IMG/VR virus record: IMGVR_UViG_3300020472_000202
Location: 1-21,128 of that record
Reading direction: 5' to 3' (one strand)
DNA length: 21,128 nt
From: a virus
Shown: positions 1 to 9,100 of the stretch, one piece after another
Position numbering within the stretch: position 1 is the first letter of the stretch
Layout: the number at the start of each line of letters is the position of its first letter
The notes under the pieces: generated by a model
Databases searched by the model: none
What the model was told of the DNA's origin: nothing
What the model saw: only the letters and a program-made list of their open reading frames with translations
Translations under genes and position numbers: made by a program

Positions 1-3000
1 TCATCAGATGCAGCAGATACACCAGTCAATGTGATGAGGTGATCTACATCTAAGGATGCCTTAGTGGACTTGGTGATACTGAATACACCAGTACTTGAGT
101 TATAATTAAGATCTCCACTAGCAGAAACGTGTCCACGAGTTCTTGCAGCAGTGGTAAACAGATTAGTGCTTCCCTCTGTTACATTGTCTGTGTCAATATC
201 TGCTTGTGTTACAGATAGAGCACCCGAACCATCGTGTGTAATACCTGTACCATATGTGAAGTGAGTTCTAGTTCTAGCAGCAGTTGTAAAGAGGTTAGTA
301 GAACCTTCAGTTACATTGTCTGTGTCTATGTCTGCCTGTGTGACAGATAGTTGTCCACCACCAGACAACGCAATACCCGTTCCGTAGGTAAAGTGTGTCC
401 TTGATCGAGCAGCAGTGGTGAACAGGTTAGTGCTACCTTCAGTTACGTTATCAGTATCAATATCTGCTTGTGTAACTGTTAGTGTATAGGTGTTAGCAGC
501 GTCATCATAGACCTTAGTAATACCTGTACCAGCGGTAAACAAGTTATTAACCCTGTCATCTACACGTTCATCAGTGAAGTAAAGATTAGTAGAACCTTCA
601 GTCAATGCGTCAGTATTATGGTTACTGATGTCACCAACCTGTGACTGACCATAAGTAATGGTTCCAGTAATGTTCATATTACCTTGAACTTCAAAGTTCG
701 TGGTAGATAGGAAGTTACTTACAGATAGAGTGTTAGAGAATGGGTTGTAGGTAAGGTTAGCAGAGTCAGTATATACTCCAGCATTACCAGTGTTCGCACC
801 CATAAATGCAGGGTAGAACAGAGTGTTGTTGTTAGTGTTAGTAACGTTAACCTGAGTTGCAGTATCAGCGTTACCTGTTAGAGCACCAGTTACATTACCT
901 GTAATCTGACCCGTGACTCCTAGGGTTCCACCCAAGGTTACAGCGTCATCAACATTAAGTGTTCCTTTGATATCTGTGTTACCAGATGCAGCAAGGATAG
1001 ATGCTTTAACTCCACCAGCACCACCAACAGAGAAGTTACCACCAACGAATGCTTTCTTAGCAACTGACAAACCACCATCAGTGGAGACAGATGCAAGAGC
1101 ATCATTATAAGCAGAGGAATCTGTTGTATTATCTGCTTGGACTAAACCTGCGAATGTTGCAGCACCTGCTGTTACATCAATACCAGCATTGAAATCTGCA
1201 TTACCATCAACGTTCAGAGTTGAATCGAAGTCAACTGCGTTAGCTACTCCTAGAGTACCTTCAGTAGTTGTGTTACCTGTTGCAGCAGCAACTTGGAACT
1301 TCGTACCGTTAACGTTAAATGAACCAGTTAGGTTCAGGGTTGATTGAAGTGCAGCAACACCAGATGCTGTGATAGCAGCAAAGTTAGATGCTTGAGTTAC
1401 TCCAAGAGTACCAGCGATTAATGTGTTACCTGTAGGACCATCAACGGTGACATTTCCAGCACCTACATCAAGGTCATCTCCAATCCAAACTTTCTTAGTT
1501 ACTGCTAAACCACCAGCGGTGTAAAGAGAAGCAGTATTATCTGTAGCACTTGTAGAATCTTCAGTACTATTTGCACGAACAACTTCAACGAAGTTAGTTA
1601 CACCTTCTACATCAAGAGTTCCATCTAATTGTGAGTTACCATAAACTCTAAGTATCCCACCAACAGCAGCGTTCTTAGTAATAGAAGCACCACCAGATAA
1701 TCTTAGAGCACCATCATTAGCAAAGGTGCCTGTAACTCCTGCCTGTGTTGTGCTTGTATTAGTAATATTTCCAGTAACACCAAGTGTTGATGTTACATTG
1801 GTTGCCTCATCTACGTCTAATGTTCCATCAATTACTGTATTACCAGTAGCAGCGGCAACTGTAAACTTGGTAGAGTTAATATCAAAGTCTCCAAGAACAG
1901 TACCAGTACCACTGACTGTCAAGTTAGATCCTGCTCCAGTTATATTGACTGAAGAAGATAGTGTTGAAATACCAGAAACACCAAATGTTCCTGCTACAGT
2001 TGTGTTACCTGTTGCTTCTGCGACTGTAAACTTATTACTATTAACTGCAAAATTATTTGTGACATCTAAGGTTCCTGTGATAGCAACGTTACCACCAAAT
2101 GATCCATCATCGGTTACTACGAGATCATCACCCACATATAGATCAAGACCAATACCAGCACCACCACCGACAATGAGAGCACCACTTGAAGCAGTAGTTG
2201 CAGCAGTGGTATCAAAAAGCTTAATGCTACCTGCATCAATACCTGAGCGAGTACCAGAGAATACTTCAGCACTGTTAGTAGCATTGTCATAAACAGCGAA
2301 CCTAGATGCTGAATCATCCCATCCGAAGAATCCAATCTTAGCAGCAGAATCATAGTATCTAAATTCTATACCACGGTCTTTATTATCATCTGATACTGGA
2401 GCAGTGTCTCCACCCAGTGTCATCACGGGGTCATCTAACTGAGTAACAGTTGTATTGAATGTTGTTGTAGTACCGTTAACTGTGAGGTCTCCTTCTACAG
2501 TAGCGGATCCACCTACATTCAAATCTTGTCCAGCAGCAAGAGTTACGGGGGAATTAAACTGAGTAGTTGCCTCAACCGTTAGAGCATCGCCTGTAGCGTC
2601 ACCAATAGTTGTTTGTGATCCATTGATAGCAACTTCACGATTGAATGTTGCATCACCGTGAACGGTTAATGTACCAGCAGCATTAGTACCAGCACCATTA
2701 CGTCCAATAATAGTGTTACCTACATTGTTTACAGCGAACTCAATGTTATCTGTGGTTGCTTTCTTACCAACGTATAGGTTGTCACCAATATGAAGGTCAG
2801 TTGCTATACCAGCACCACCAAATGATCTAAAGTTAGAATCATTATCCTGTGCGAATGATGGTGTCTTAGCTGATGTAACACCAGTTCTGAATTTATATCT
2901 TACCCTTAAGTAGTTCTGTGTGTTGAATGTTTCAGTAGAACCTAAGTCTTTCTCATTGATAGTACCGTTAACGTACAGGTCATTAGCAAAGAGAACATCT

Positions 3001-5675
3001 CCAGCAACATAACCACCACCGTCTACTCGTAAAGCACCGTAGTCAGTAGAACCAATTACATAGTTGTTACTACCATCAGTGGTAATTGTAGGTGTGTCTG
3101 TAGATTCAAAGTGAATAAGACTTGCTACATTTAGAGTACCTTCAATATCTGTGTTACCAGATGTACTTTGTACAACAAATCTATCAGCAGATCCATTGTT
3201 TAACTTAAGTGTCTTACCAGTTGTATCAATGATAATGTCATTATGTGATGTTGTGACACCATCTATTTCAACGTCTGCGTTAAGGTCTGCCTTACCATCC
3301 ACATTGAGGGTTGTATCAAAGTCAGCACCTTGCTTGACGTTAAGCGTCCCCTCAGTAATTGTATTACCATTATCGGAATCGATACTGAACTGAGTGTTGC
3401 CAGCAGCATTCTTAACTGCAAATTCTTTAGCGTCTGCTTGTACATAGAGATTGTCGGTTACAGTTGATTCAAGTTGAACATCAAGAGTACCTTCAATTAC
3501 AGTGTTACCATTATCAGTATCAACTGTAAACTTATCTACTCCACCAGCAGTCTGTATATTAAATGACTTGTTGTCTGCTTTGATTATTACATTATTATTA
3601 ACTTCTGATTGTCCAGCGATGGTAACTGTACCACCTACGTGAGCATTCTGAGAAAGACCTAAACCACCAGTTACTACTAGAGTTCCCGATGTTGTGGAAG
3701 TTGATCCTGTGTTTGTTGTGAGTCTGAGGTTGCCAGCAATGAGAGGAGCGTCAGTGCCAGTGAAAACTTCAGAGGTGTTAGTGGCGTTCGTGAGGAACCT
3801 AAACCCGCCAGTGCCAGACCATATGTTAGCGTCCGTGTAATCTTCGTCATACCCATAGAAACCTACCCTCGCTTGTGAATCATAATAAGAGAACTCAATA
3901 CCACGATCCTTACTATCATCTGAACCTGGAGCTGAGTCTCCACCAAGTACAAATATAGGATCATCAATAGTTACTACAGTACTATTAACTGTAGTTGTAG
4001 TACCATCAACTTGGAGGTTACCACGAACTTGAAGTGTTCCAGATGCAGTATCATCATCACCTGGATCCAAGATCATAGTAGCAGCAGTGCTACTTAAAGT
4101 GTCATCTTGGAACTGGAATCCTTCTACATTAACACGATTAGATACGTTAGTAGCAGAGATTGTAATATCTTCGTCTGCTGTAATGTTAATACTAGCAGTA
4201 CCTGCACCTGCGTTCTCTGAGATAATATCCAGAGTCCTATCAGTAGCAGAGTTTACATTATGATGGATCTTAAGAGATCCAGCAGTCCTTTCAATAGTCT
4301 GTAAAGGAGTGTTACCTGGTCTATCTAACTTGATATTCGCGCCACTAATATTAGTGTCAACATTAATATCAACCCCACCAGCACCAGTATTATCGGTGTT
4401 ATTAGCACTGAAAAGAAGAGCACCAGAGGTGTCATTAATCTTGACGTGGTTAAGGTAATCAAATCCAGTGTGACCAGTTGCAGTAGTAAGTTCATTATCT
4501 AATTCAAAATCCTGAACGGTAGTACCGTCAGTGAATGTAATTTTATTATTTTGTAGCTGTGTATTATCAATACCAGCAAGAGCTAATGATACGTGACCAT
4601 TGGCATCTACATCAAAATCTTCTTGTGCAAATGATGCAAGACCCTTCTGTTCAACAGAAGTATTGCTAAGGAATCTCCATCCACTTACATCTCCAGTGGT
4701 ATGAGCAGGTTCTCCACCACCAGCAGCAACCTGTTGGATTGCTTGATATACCTTAGAGTTTGCTTCTAAGATATGATATCTTTCATAAACTGTACCAGCA
4801 TTATAAGTATCGTACTTAGAACCTTCTGTTGCTGTGGCAATAGGTACGTTCTCTGCTAAGGTAACACGACCATATCTATCAACACTAAACTTAGTAGCGT
4901 TAACAGTTTCTGTACCATATGGTTCTGAGTTACTACCAGCAGAATTAACAGATGTTAATGATTCAACGTTATATGAACCAACAACAACTGCTGTGTCAGC
5001 AAGATCAATGAATGGGTTCTGTGAACTACCATCAGGTACTGTAAAGATTATACGTCCACCACCACCAGTTAATGTTCTGGTTTGTACATTACCAACGGAA
5101 GTACGTGTGAGGAAACCTAAAGATGTTAAGCCAGCAATTGCTGAAAGCTCGTCGTCAAGAGGTTGAGCATCAGTAATACCATAATTAGCAAGGGTAGAAG
5201 CAAGCTCAGCACCAATAACACGCCCCTGACTGTTAACACGAACCCTAGTATAGAGTGCATCAGCATTAGGGTTGTTGGGATCATAATGTGGAAGAGTTGT
5301 GATTAGAGAGAGGTCAGTAGTAAGTTCTAAGTTCTGAGAACCATCAAAAGAACCTGATCCAGTTACTTGTCCAGAGAGTTGGATCTGACGTGCGTTAGCA
5401 AGACGTGTCGATGTTGAGGCATTACCAATTAGAGTTGCAGTGACAGCACCAGCTTGGAAGTTACCGTCAGCATCCCTTTTAACAAGTGTATTAGCAGCGT
5501 TTGATTCTGTTTCTAGTGGTCGTTCATACTTTAGTGAGTTCCACGGTGTAACTCCATCACCAATTTTGATACGCGACGTATCGATCTCAATTCCCAATTC
5601 ACCCTGAGCGAGAATGGGGTTGATGTTTGCCCACTGTTGAGCACCATCACGTCGTAATTGTATTCTATTTGCCAT
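1..5675 (-). CDS. Very long tail-fibre/adhesin-like protein with Mtd-N-like N-terminus (3' end outside window)
   Basis: The frame is open from the ATG at 5673-5675 to the left edge, giving 1891 complete codons; the C-terminus lies outside. The first ~50 residues (MANRIQLRRDGAQQW, then AQGELGIE and IKIGDGVTPWNSL) match the pattern of the phage tropism-determinant N-terminal domain (Mtd_N), a virion attachment module. The rest is Gly/Thr/Asn/Asp-rich, predicted beta-repeat sequence. It has many GNTxIxGTLxV motifs, about six copies of an SGxLxVxGGxGI...VGxDLxV motif, a duplicated DDPxxxLGGDxAP module (residues ~549-652 and ~1062-1155), and three 44-residue repeats near residues 1717-1849. There is no signal peptide or membrane segment. 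The gene has its own perfect late promoter, directly behind a terminator. A role as a host-contact fibre is inferred from architecture and context. A receptor-binding tip, if present, would be in the missing C-terminus. The structural-protein call is firm; the exact tail position is unknown. Confidence 0.88.
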   Translation of the reverse strand, partial: MANRIQLRRDGAQQWANINPILAQGELGIEIDTSRIKIGDGVTPWNSLKYERPLETESNAANTLVKRDADGNFQAGAVTATLIGNASTSTRLANARQIQLSGQVTGSGSFDGSQNLELTTDLSLITTLPHYDPNNPNADALYTRVRVNSQGRVIGAELASTLANYGITDAQPLDDELSAIAGLTSLGFLTRTSVGNVQTRTLTGGGGRIIFTVPDGSSQNPFIDLADTAVVVGSYNVESLTSVNSAGSNSEPYGTETVNATKFSVDRYGRVTLAENVPIATATEGSKYDTYNAGTVYERYHILEANSKVYQAIQQVAAGGGEPAHTTGDVSGWRFLSNTSVEQKGLASFAQEDFDVDANGHVSLALAGIDNTQLQNNKITFTDGTTVQDFELDNELTTATGHTGFDYLNHVKINDTSGALLFSANNTDNTGAGGVDINVDTNISGANIKLDRPGNTPLQTIERTAGSLKIHHNVNSATDRTLDIISENAGAGTASINITADEDITISATNVSNRVNVEGFQFQDDTLSSTAATMILDPGDDDTASGTLQVRGNLQVDGTTTTVNSTVVTIDDPIFVLGGDSAPGSDDSKDRGIEFSYYDSQARVGFYGYDEDYTDANIWSGTGGFRFLTNATNTSEVFTGTDAPLIAGNLRLTTNTGSTSTTSGTLVVTGGLGLSQNAHVGGTVTIAGQSEVNNNVIIKADNKSFNIQTAGGVDKFTVDTDNGNTVIEGTLDVQLESTVTDNLYVQADAKEFAVKNAAGNTQFSIDSDNGNTITEGTLNVKQGADFDTTLNVDGKADLNADVEIDGVTTSHNDIIIDTTGKTLKLNNGSADRFVVQSTSGNTDIEGTLNVASLIHFESTDTPTITTDGSNNYVIGSTDYGALRVDGGGYVAGDVLFANDLYVNGTINEKDLGSTETFNTQNYLRVRYKFRTGVTSAKTPSFAQDNDSNFRSFGGAGIATDLHIGDNLYVGKKATTDNIEFAVNNVGNTIIGRNGAGTNAAGTLTVHGDATFNREVAINGSQTTIGDATGDALTVEATTQFNSPVTLAAGQDLNVGGSATVEGDLTVNGTTTTFNTTVTQLDDPVMTLGGDTAPVSDDNKDRGIEFRYYDSAAKIGFFGWDDSASRFAVYDNATNSAEVFSGTRSGIDAGSIKLFDTTAATTASSGALIVGGGAGIGLDLYVGDDLVVTDDGSFGGNVAITGTLDVTNNFAVNSNKFTVAEATGNTTVAGTFGVSGISTLSSSVNITGAGSNLTVSGTGTVLGDFDINSTKFTVAAATGNTVIDGTLDVDEATNVTSTLGVTGNITNTSTTQAGVTGTFANDGALRLSGGASITKNAAVGGILRVYGNSQLDGTLDVEGVTNFVEVVRANSTEDSTSATDNTASLYTAGGLAVTKKVWIGDDLDVGAGNVTVDGPTGNTLIAGTLGVTQASNFAAITASGVAALQSTLNLTGSFNVNGTKFQVAAATGNTTTEGTLGVANAVDFDSTLNVDGNADFNAGIDVTAGAATFAGLVQADNTTDSSAYNDALASVSTDGGLSVAKKAFVGGNFSVGGAGGVKASILAASGNTDIKGTLNVDDAVTLGGTLGVTGQITGNVTGALTGNADTATQVNVTNTNNNTLFYPAFMGANTGNAGVYTDSANLTYNPFSNTLSVSNFLSTTNFEVQGNMNITGTITYGQSQVGDISNHNTDALTEGSTNLYFTDERVDDRVNNLFTAGTGITKVYDDAANTYTLTVTQADIDTDNVTEGSTNLFTTAARSRTHFTYGTGIALSGGGQLSVTQADIDTDNVTEGSTNLFTTAARTRTHFTYGTGITHDGSGALSVTQADIDTDNVTEGSTNLFTTAARTRGHVSASGDLNYNSSTGVFSITKSTKASLDVDHLITLTGVSAASD
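130..525 (-). repeat. Three tandem 132-bp (44-residue) repeats inside the fibre gene
   Basis: Matching landmarks occur at 178, 310 and 442 on the plus strand, so the period is exactly 132 bp. Each unit encodes VTQADIDTDNVTEGSTNLF followed by TTAAR and a variable part ending in a TYGTGI-like motif. A diverged half unit continues at ~526-610 with NLYFTDERVDDRVNNLF, a motif common in fibre proteins of marine T4-like phages. The third copy differs from the first two mainly at synonymous positions. Confidence 0.9.
2214..2495 (-). repeat. Second copy of a ~95-residue DDPxxxLGGD module in the fibre gene
   Basis: This stretch encodes NGTTTTFNTTVTQLDDPV, then LGGDTAPVSDDNKDRGIEF, an IGFFGWDD element and NATNSAEVFSG. 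It corresponds segment by segment to the copy at 3721-4035, with diverged nucleotides, so it is an old internal duplication within one protein. Confidence 0.85.
3721..4035 (-). repeat. First copy of the DDPxxxLGGD module in the fibre gene
   Basis: It encodes DGTTTTVNSTVVTIDDPI, then LGGDSAPGSDDSKDRGIEF, a VGFYGYDED element and NATNTSEVFTG. It lies about 1.5 kb from its paralogous copy at 2214-2495 and is slightly longer, with an insertion after the VGFYGYDED element. Confidence 0.85.
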
Positions 5676-5717
5676 TGGTTAGGTCTCTAATCTGCACGGA
5701 CAATATGCCTCTCAAGA

Positions 5718-5725
5718 TATTTATA
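5718..5725 (-). promoter_or_regulatory. T4-type late promoter for the fibre gene
   Basis: The minus strand reads TATAAATA, an exact match to the late promoter element used by T4-like phages (gp55/gp33/sliding-clamp dependent in T4). It lies 42 bases before the fibre ATG, giving an expected leader of roughly 35 nt. It begins only a few bases beyond the T-run of the preceding terminator. Confidence 0.85.
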
Positions 5726-5730
5726 ACCGT

Positions 5731-5757
5731 AAAAAAGGGACTCTTGCGAGTCCCCTT
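5731..5757 (-). terminator. Rho-independent terminator closing the baseplate transcript
   Basis: On the minus strand GGGACTC and GAGTCCC form a 7-bp stem closed by a GCAA (GNRA) tetraloop. The stem can be extended by a G-U and two A-U pairs into the following run of six T. It starts a few bases after the TAA of the 70-aa gene. Confidence 0.9.
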
Positions 5758-5760
5758 CGT

Positions 5761-5973
5761 TTATTCTTCTGTGGTGACCTCGTTAACTTCCTCACCAGGT
5801 TGGAGGATATACTCTAATGTCTCTATCGCTCCTTGCAGTTTTAGTGCCTGTTGCTCATTCGATCGAATCTTTTGAGCCATTTTTTGGTTTTCTTCAACCA
5901 TACTCGCAAGTCGAGTCTTGAAATCGCTCAGGAGTTTTTCCTGATCAACAGTTTCAGGTACATCGGCAGTCAT
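5761..5973 (-). CDS. Small acidic coiled-coil protein, 70 aa; possible fibre-assembly factor
   Basis: This is the last gene before the terminator. Its ATG overlaps the upstream TGA as ATGA, a 4-base overlap that suggests translational coupling, and a GGAG Shine-Dalgarno lies 8 bases upstream. The protein is almost entirely one predicted coiled coil. Core positions L15, F18, L22, M25, N29, M32, I36, N39, A43, L46, I50, L53 and I57 follow an unbroken 3-4 heptad spacing, with two Asn in the core. It ends in an acidic tail. I do not recognise the family with certainty. Length, coiled coil, acidic tail and position just before a long fibre gene recall T4 gp57A, the 79-aa trimeric fibre chaperone. 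That is an inference from form and context; no clear sequence homology is claimed. Confidence 0.8.
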   Translation of the reverse strand: MTADVPETVDQEKLLSDFKTRLASMVEENQKMAQKIRSNEQQALKLQGAIETLEYILQPGEEVNEVTTEE

Positions 5974-6197
5974 AATTTGTTCTCCAAGTTTTTAATTAGT
6001 AAAGATTTAATCTCTGAGATTTCAGATTTTAGCACATCTAACTCTTCTTGCATAGAGTCGATCTTGCCATCCCTCTTTTTCCTTGCCTTAGCAGCAGTTC
6101 CAGGAGGAGTTTCCTTGGTATTTAGTATAGCACCTGATGTGGTATCCCGCACTAATTCGGGTTTACCCTTCACGTGCAAATAATGTTTAGAGGTCAC
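5970..6197 (-). CDS. Small basic/coiled-coil conserved phage protein, 75 aa, GTG start
   Basis: The start is a GTG at 6195-6197, inside the last codons of the upstream 2403-aa gene (11-base overlap, different frame). The only internal Met, at residue 48 or later, is too far downstream. The N-terminal half carries VKGKPELVRDTTSGAILNT, a pattern I associate with short conserved proteins in structural clusters of T4-like and other phages (xGxPxLVRDxxSGAIxN). A Lys/Arg-rich linker follows (residues ~37-45). The C-terminal third is a coiled coil with I46, M49, L53, L56, I60, I63 and L67 in perfect heptad register. The gene is coupled to the next coiled-coil gene by ATGA. Its function is unknown. 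A structural or assembly role is inferred from its place between virion genes. Confidence 0.8.
   Translation of the reverse strand: MTSKHYLHVKGKPELVRDTTSGAILNTKETPPGTAAKARKKRDGKIDSMQEELDVLKSEISEIKSLLIKNLENKL
5982..5985 (-). promoter_or_regulatory. Shine-Dalgarno for the 70-aa gene
   Basis: GGAG on the minus strand, 8 bases before the ATG at 5971-5973. It is one of few clear ribosome binding sites in the window and supports that start. Confidence 0.75.
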
Positions 6198-9100
6198 TTA
6201 ATGCCATTACTCGAAGGTTCTTGATCTCAGGAACGTATGATTGGTTCTTAGAGGTCATAATAACCTTAACCTGTGCTACGTTAAATTCAGCACCATTATA
6301 AGTGTATTCTAGATCTCTTAGTAGATAAGCTTCAGTCTTCTGTACTGTCTTATCTTCTATACCGTTCCCATTAAAGTATGTATATCCTATCTCACTGAAT
6401 GCGAGAGATGTACCAACGGGTTGAATACGATACATAACGTAAATTTCAGTGTCAGGATGTCTCCAAGCTTCAAACATAACCTTCAATGTATTAGCAGGTT
6501 GTAGAAGATTGACCACCTTAGTAATGTAAACAGCATCGTTTAGATCACCAGTGTTCTTCTCTGCATTAGAAACAGAAGTAGTGAGGTTATTAATTCTATT
6601 TGATGTTGTAATGAGTGAACAACGATCCGTATCAATAACAGGACTGATGTTATGATTCTCACTGCTTATCAATAGTTGCATAGTAAGTGACTTAGAACCA
6701 CTCAACTTAGCATCCTCATTAACCTTAGAACATACAAGTTTAGGGAATGTTAGATAGTTATCTTCATTAGCGATACAGTCAAGATATACACCATCGTTAA
6801 TAAATGATGCTTCATCAATATTATTACCATCAGTAATAGATGTTGCACTAACAGCATTCAAACGAGGAATAATATCTGTCTCTGGGAAGACATTCATCTG
6901 TAATTGAGGGAAGAACTGTTCGAACTGAACGTTCTGAGTTGCAGTAATATTAGATCCACCATTGGTAATACCATTAGTAGATACAGATGTAACTGCTACC
7001 TTATAAGAATCAAGAGTAGGTGAACCAATTGCAGTATGTAACTTGTTAATTTCTACAAGAGGAATACCATCAAGGTTATAACATTCAACAATACTTAATG
7101 AACTATGTACTAGAGCACTAGTTCCTGCCTTACCACGAGAACCAGAAGGTAGTGTAATGATCTTACCATCAGCAGATATTGCACTGTATTCAATGATCTC
7201 AAAGTGTCTTTGACCAACTTCAGGGTCACGAATAATGATGTAACCAGGATTACTTGTACCTACAGCAGCACCATTAATAGTTGTATGGAATGCAGATGCA
7301 TCATTAATGTGTAATGAGAATGTACCACTTACACCATCAGATGCTGTCAAACCATTAGTGTGGTAAGCAGAGTCAATAATAGTAGCAGCAACTTCAGAAA
7401 TTACACCTTCAAGTTTAACGTTGTTACCCTTATCGTGCATACAATGGTTTGCGTGCATCACTGTAATCTCAGTTGCTTGGTTAAAGTATGAGATAGGAGC
7501 AGCAGGATAATCGTTAATGTCATCTCCAGTTAAGGCTACACCACCAGATGCGATAGTACCAGAACCAGTTGTAGATCCATCAGTATCCTGAGTGATAGCA
7601 TCACCAACAGCAAAGGTTCCTGTTACAGATTTAACTGAAACAACACCAGTACCAGATACCCATCCAGTAACCATAGCAGTTGCACCAGTACCATTTGTTA
7701 AGGTGTCATCAACATTGAATGTTCCTGTAACACCAGTTAGTGTTAGATCACCAAGTGATCTTGAAGATACTAATCTATAAATCCAGTTAGCACCAGACTG
7801 TACACCTTCTCTGAAGGTTCCATTCACATCATCAACAATGATGTATGCGTTAGATGAACCTTGTACACCTTGTACAACCTGTCTGATAATAGCAGAAGGA
7901 ACAGGTGAAGTATCAGTCTGTTGAAGTTCAGCACCAATAGTGAAGTTAGCAATATGGTCTGAAAGGATAATCTTGATTTGGGGTTTTAAAGTCTTAATTG
8001 GGTTGCTTCGTAGTTCGGCGATACCACCGTTACCTCTTGCTAGTTCTGAGTTATTGAATACAGCAGTACCAGTTGTACTCTTAGCAAACTCTGCTTTATA
8101 AAGGTTGAACTTAAGGTCTTCATACTGGTCAGCAGTCCACGTAGATGCGTTCTGTGATTTGAATAGAACACCAGCATAAGGCTGTTCAGAAATCGTTCTA
8201 TCATTAGTAACGTCATCCTCACCCATTCGTGAGATCCAAAGTTTATATTCATTGGAGTCAGAAAGAACAACCAAGCAATACTCTCTGTTCTCAGTCACAT
8301 ATATTGGTGATGGGAATGAGAACTTAGTTGATACAGTTCCATTCTCAGACAAGTTTATTTGACTAGGAAGGAGAGTAACGTCACTGAAAGCAAGAACTTT
8401 AGTGGTAGGATAACCATTAGCCATCTCCCTAACCTGTATCGAGACTGGAATCCTTTGATCTTTTGTATTAAAGAATAATTCTGCACTTGTTAAGAATGCT
8501 CCTCCCTTAGATTCTACTAAGAATGACTGTGCTAGTGGGTCATACCAACCTGTGTCTCTAGTTGCAGTAGACTGGTCGTTAACAATTCTATCTGATACAA
8601 CTGTATCTCTTACAATATCTGCATTTCTAACTGCAAGGATGGTCTGTTGCTTGGTCTCGATAACTCCAGATGCAACATAATTAGCAGATGCAGCAGAGTC
8701 AACCTGTCCAGGAATCCTAGAGTCAGTATCTGAAGTTGTTAAACGAACGACACGAGTACCAGTTGCAAATCTTGGGTTAGTGGAAACACCTGGATTAGGT
8801 ATCCACATAATGCCTTCCATATCACCATTAGTGTTTGCAATCAAACGCTTCGTCTTAACAACAGCACGTGCACCAGAGGTTTGTCCTACAAGGATCTCAG
8901 TCTCTAATGGGTTACCATAGAAAGCACCAGCAACTGTCTCAGACATTGTTTGAGTATCAATGTTGAGTAATGGTGTGGTAGATGCATAAGATGTTGGTAG
9001 TTCACTCTGATCATAAGGTGATAATCCATCATCAAATCCTGTCTCAGGTGTAACTAACTTAAGTCTACATCCAGATGTCTGTCCAATAACAGTCTCACCA

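Noticed and set aside
130-525. Regular repeats as a possible CRISPR array
   Set aside because: Units are 132 bp, in-frame coding and contiguous in one long open frame; repeat and spacer lengths do not fit.
1726-2292. 188-residue plus-strand open frame, rich in Val, Pro and Thr
   Set aside because: It is a shadow of the repetitive fibre gene on the other strand, has no ribosome binding site, and its composition mirrors the antisense Asn/Thr/Gly repeats.
5500-5675. Diversity-generating retroelement target, suggested by the Mtd-N-like domain
   Set aside because: Only the N-terminal anchor domain resembles Mtd. No reverse transcriptase, template repeat or variable C-type lectin end is present in the window; the C-terminus is outside, so this cannot be assessed further.
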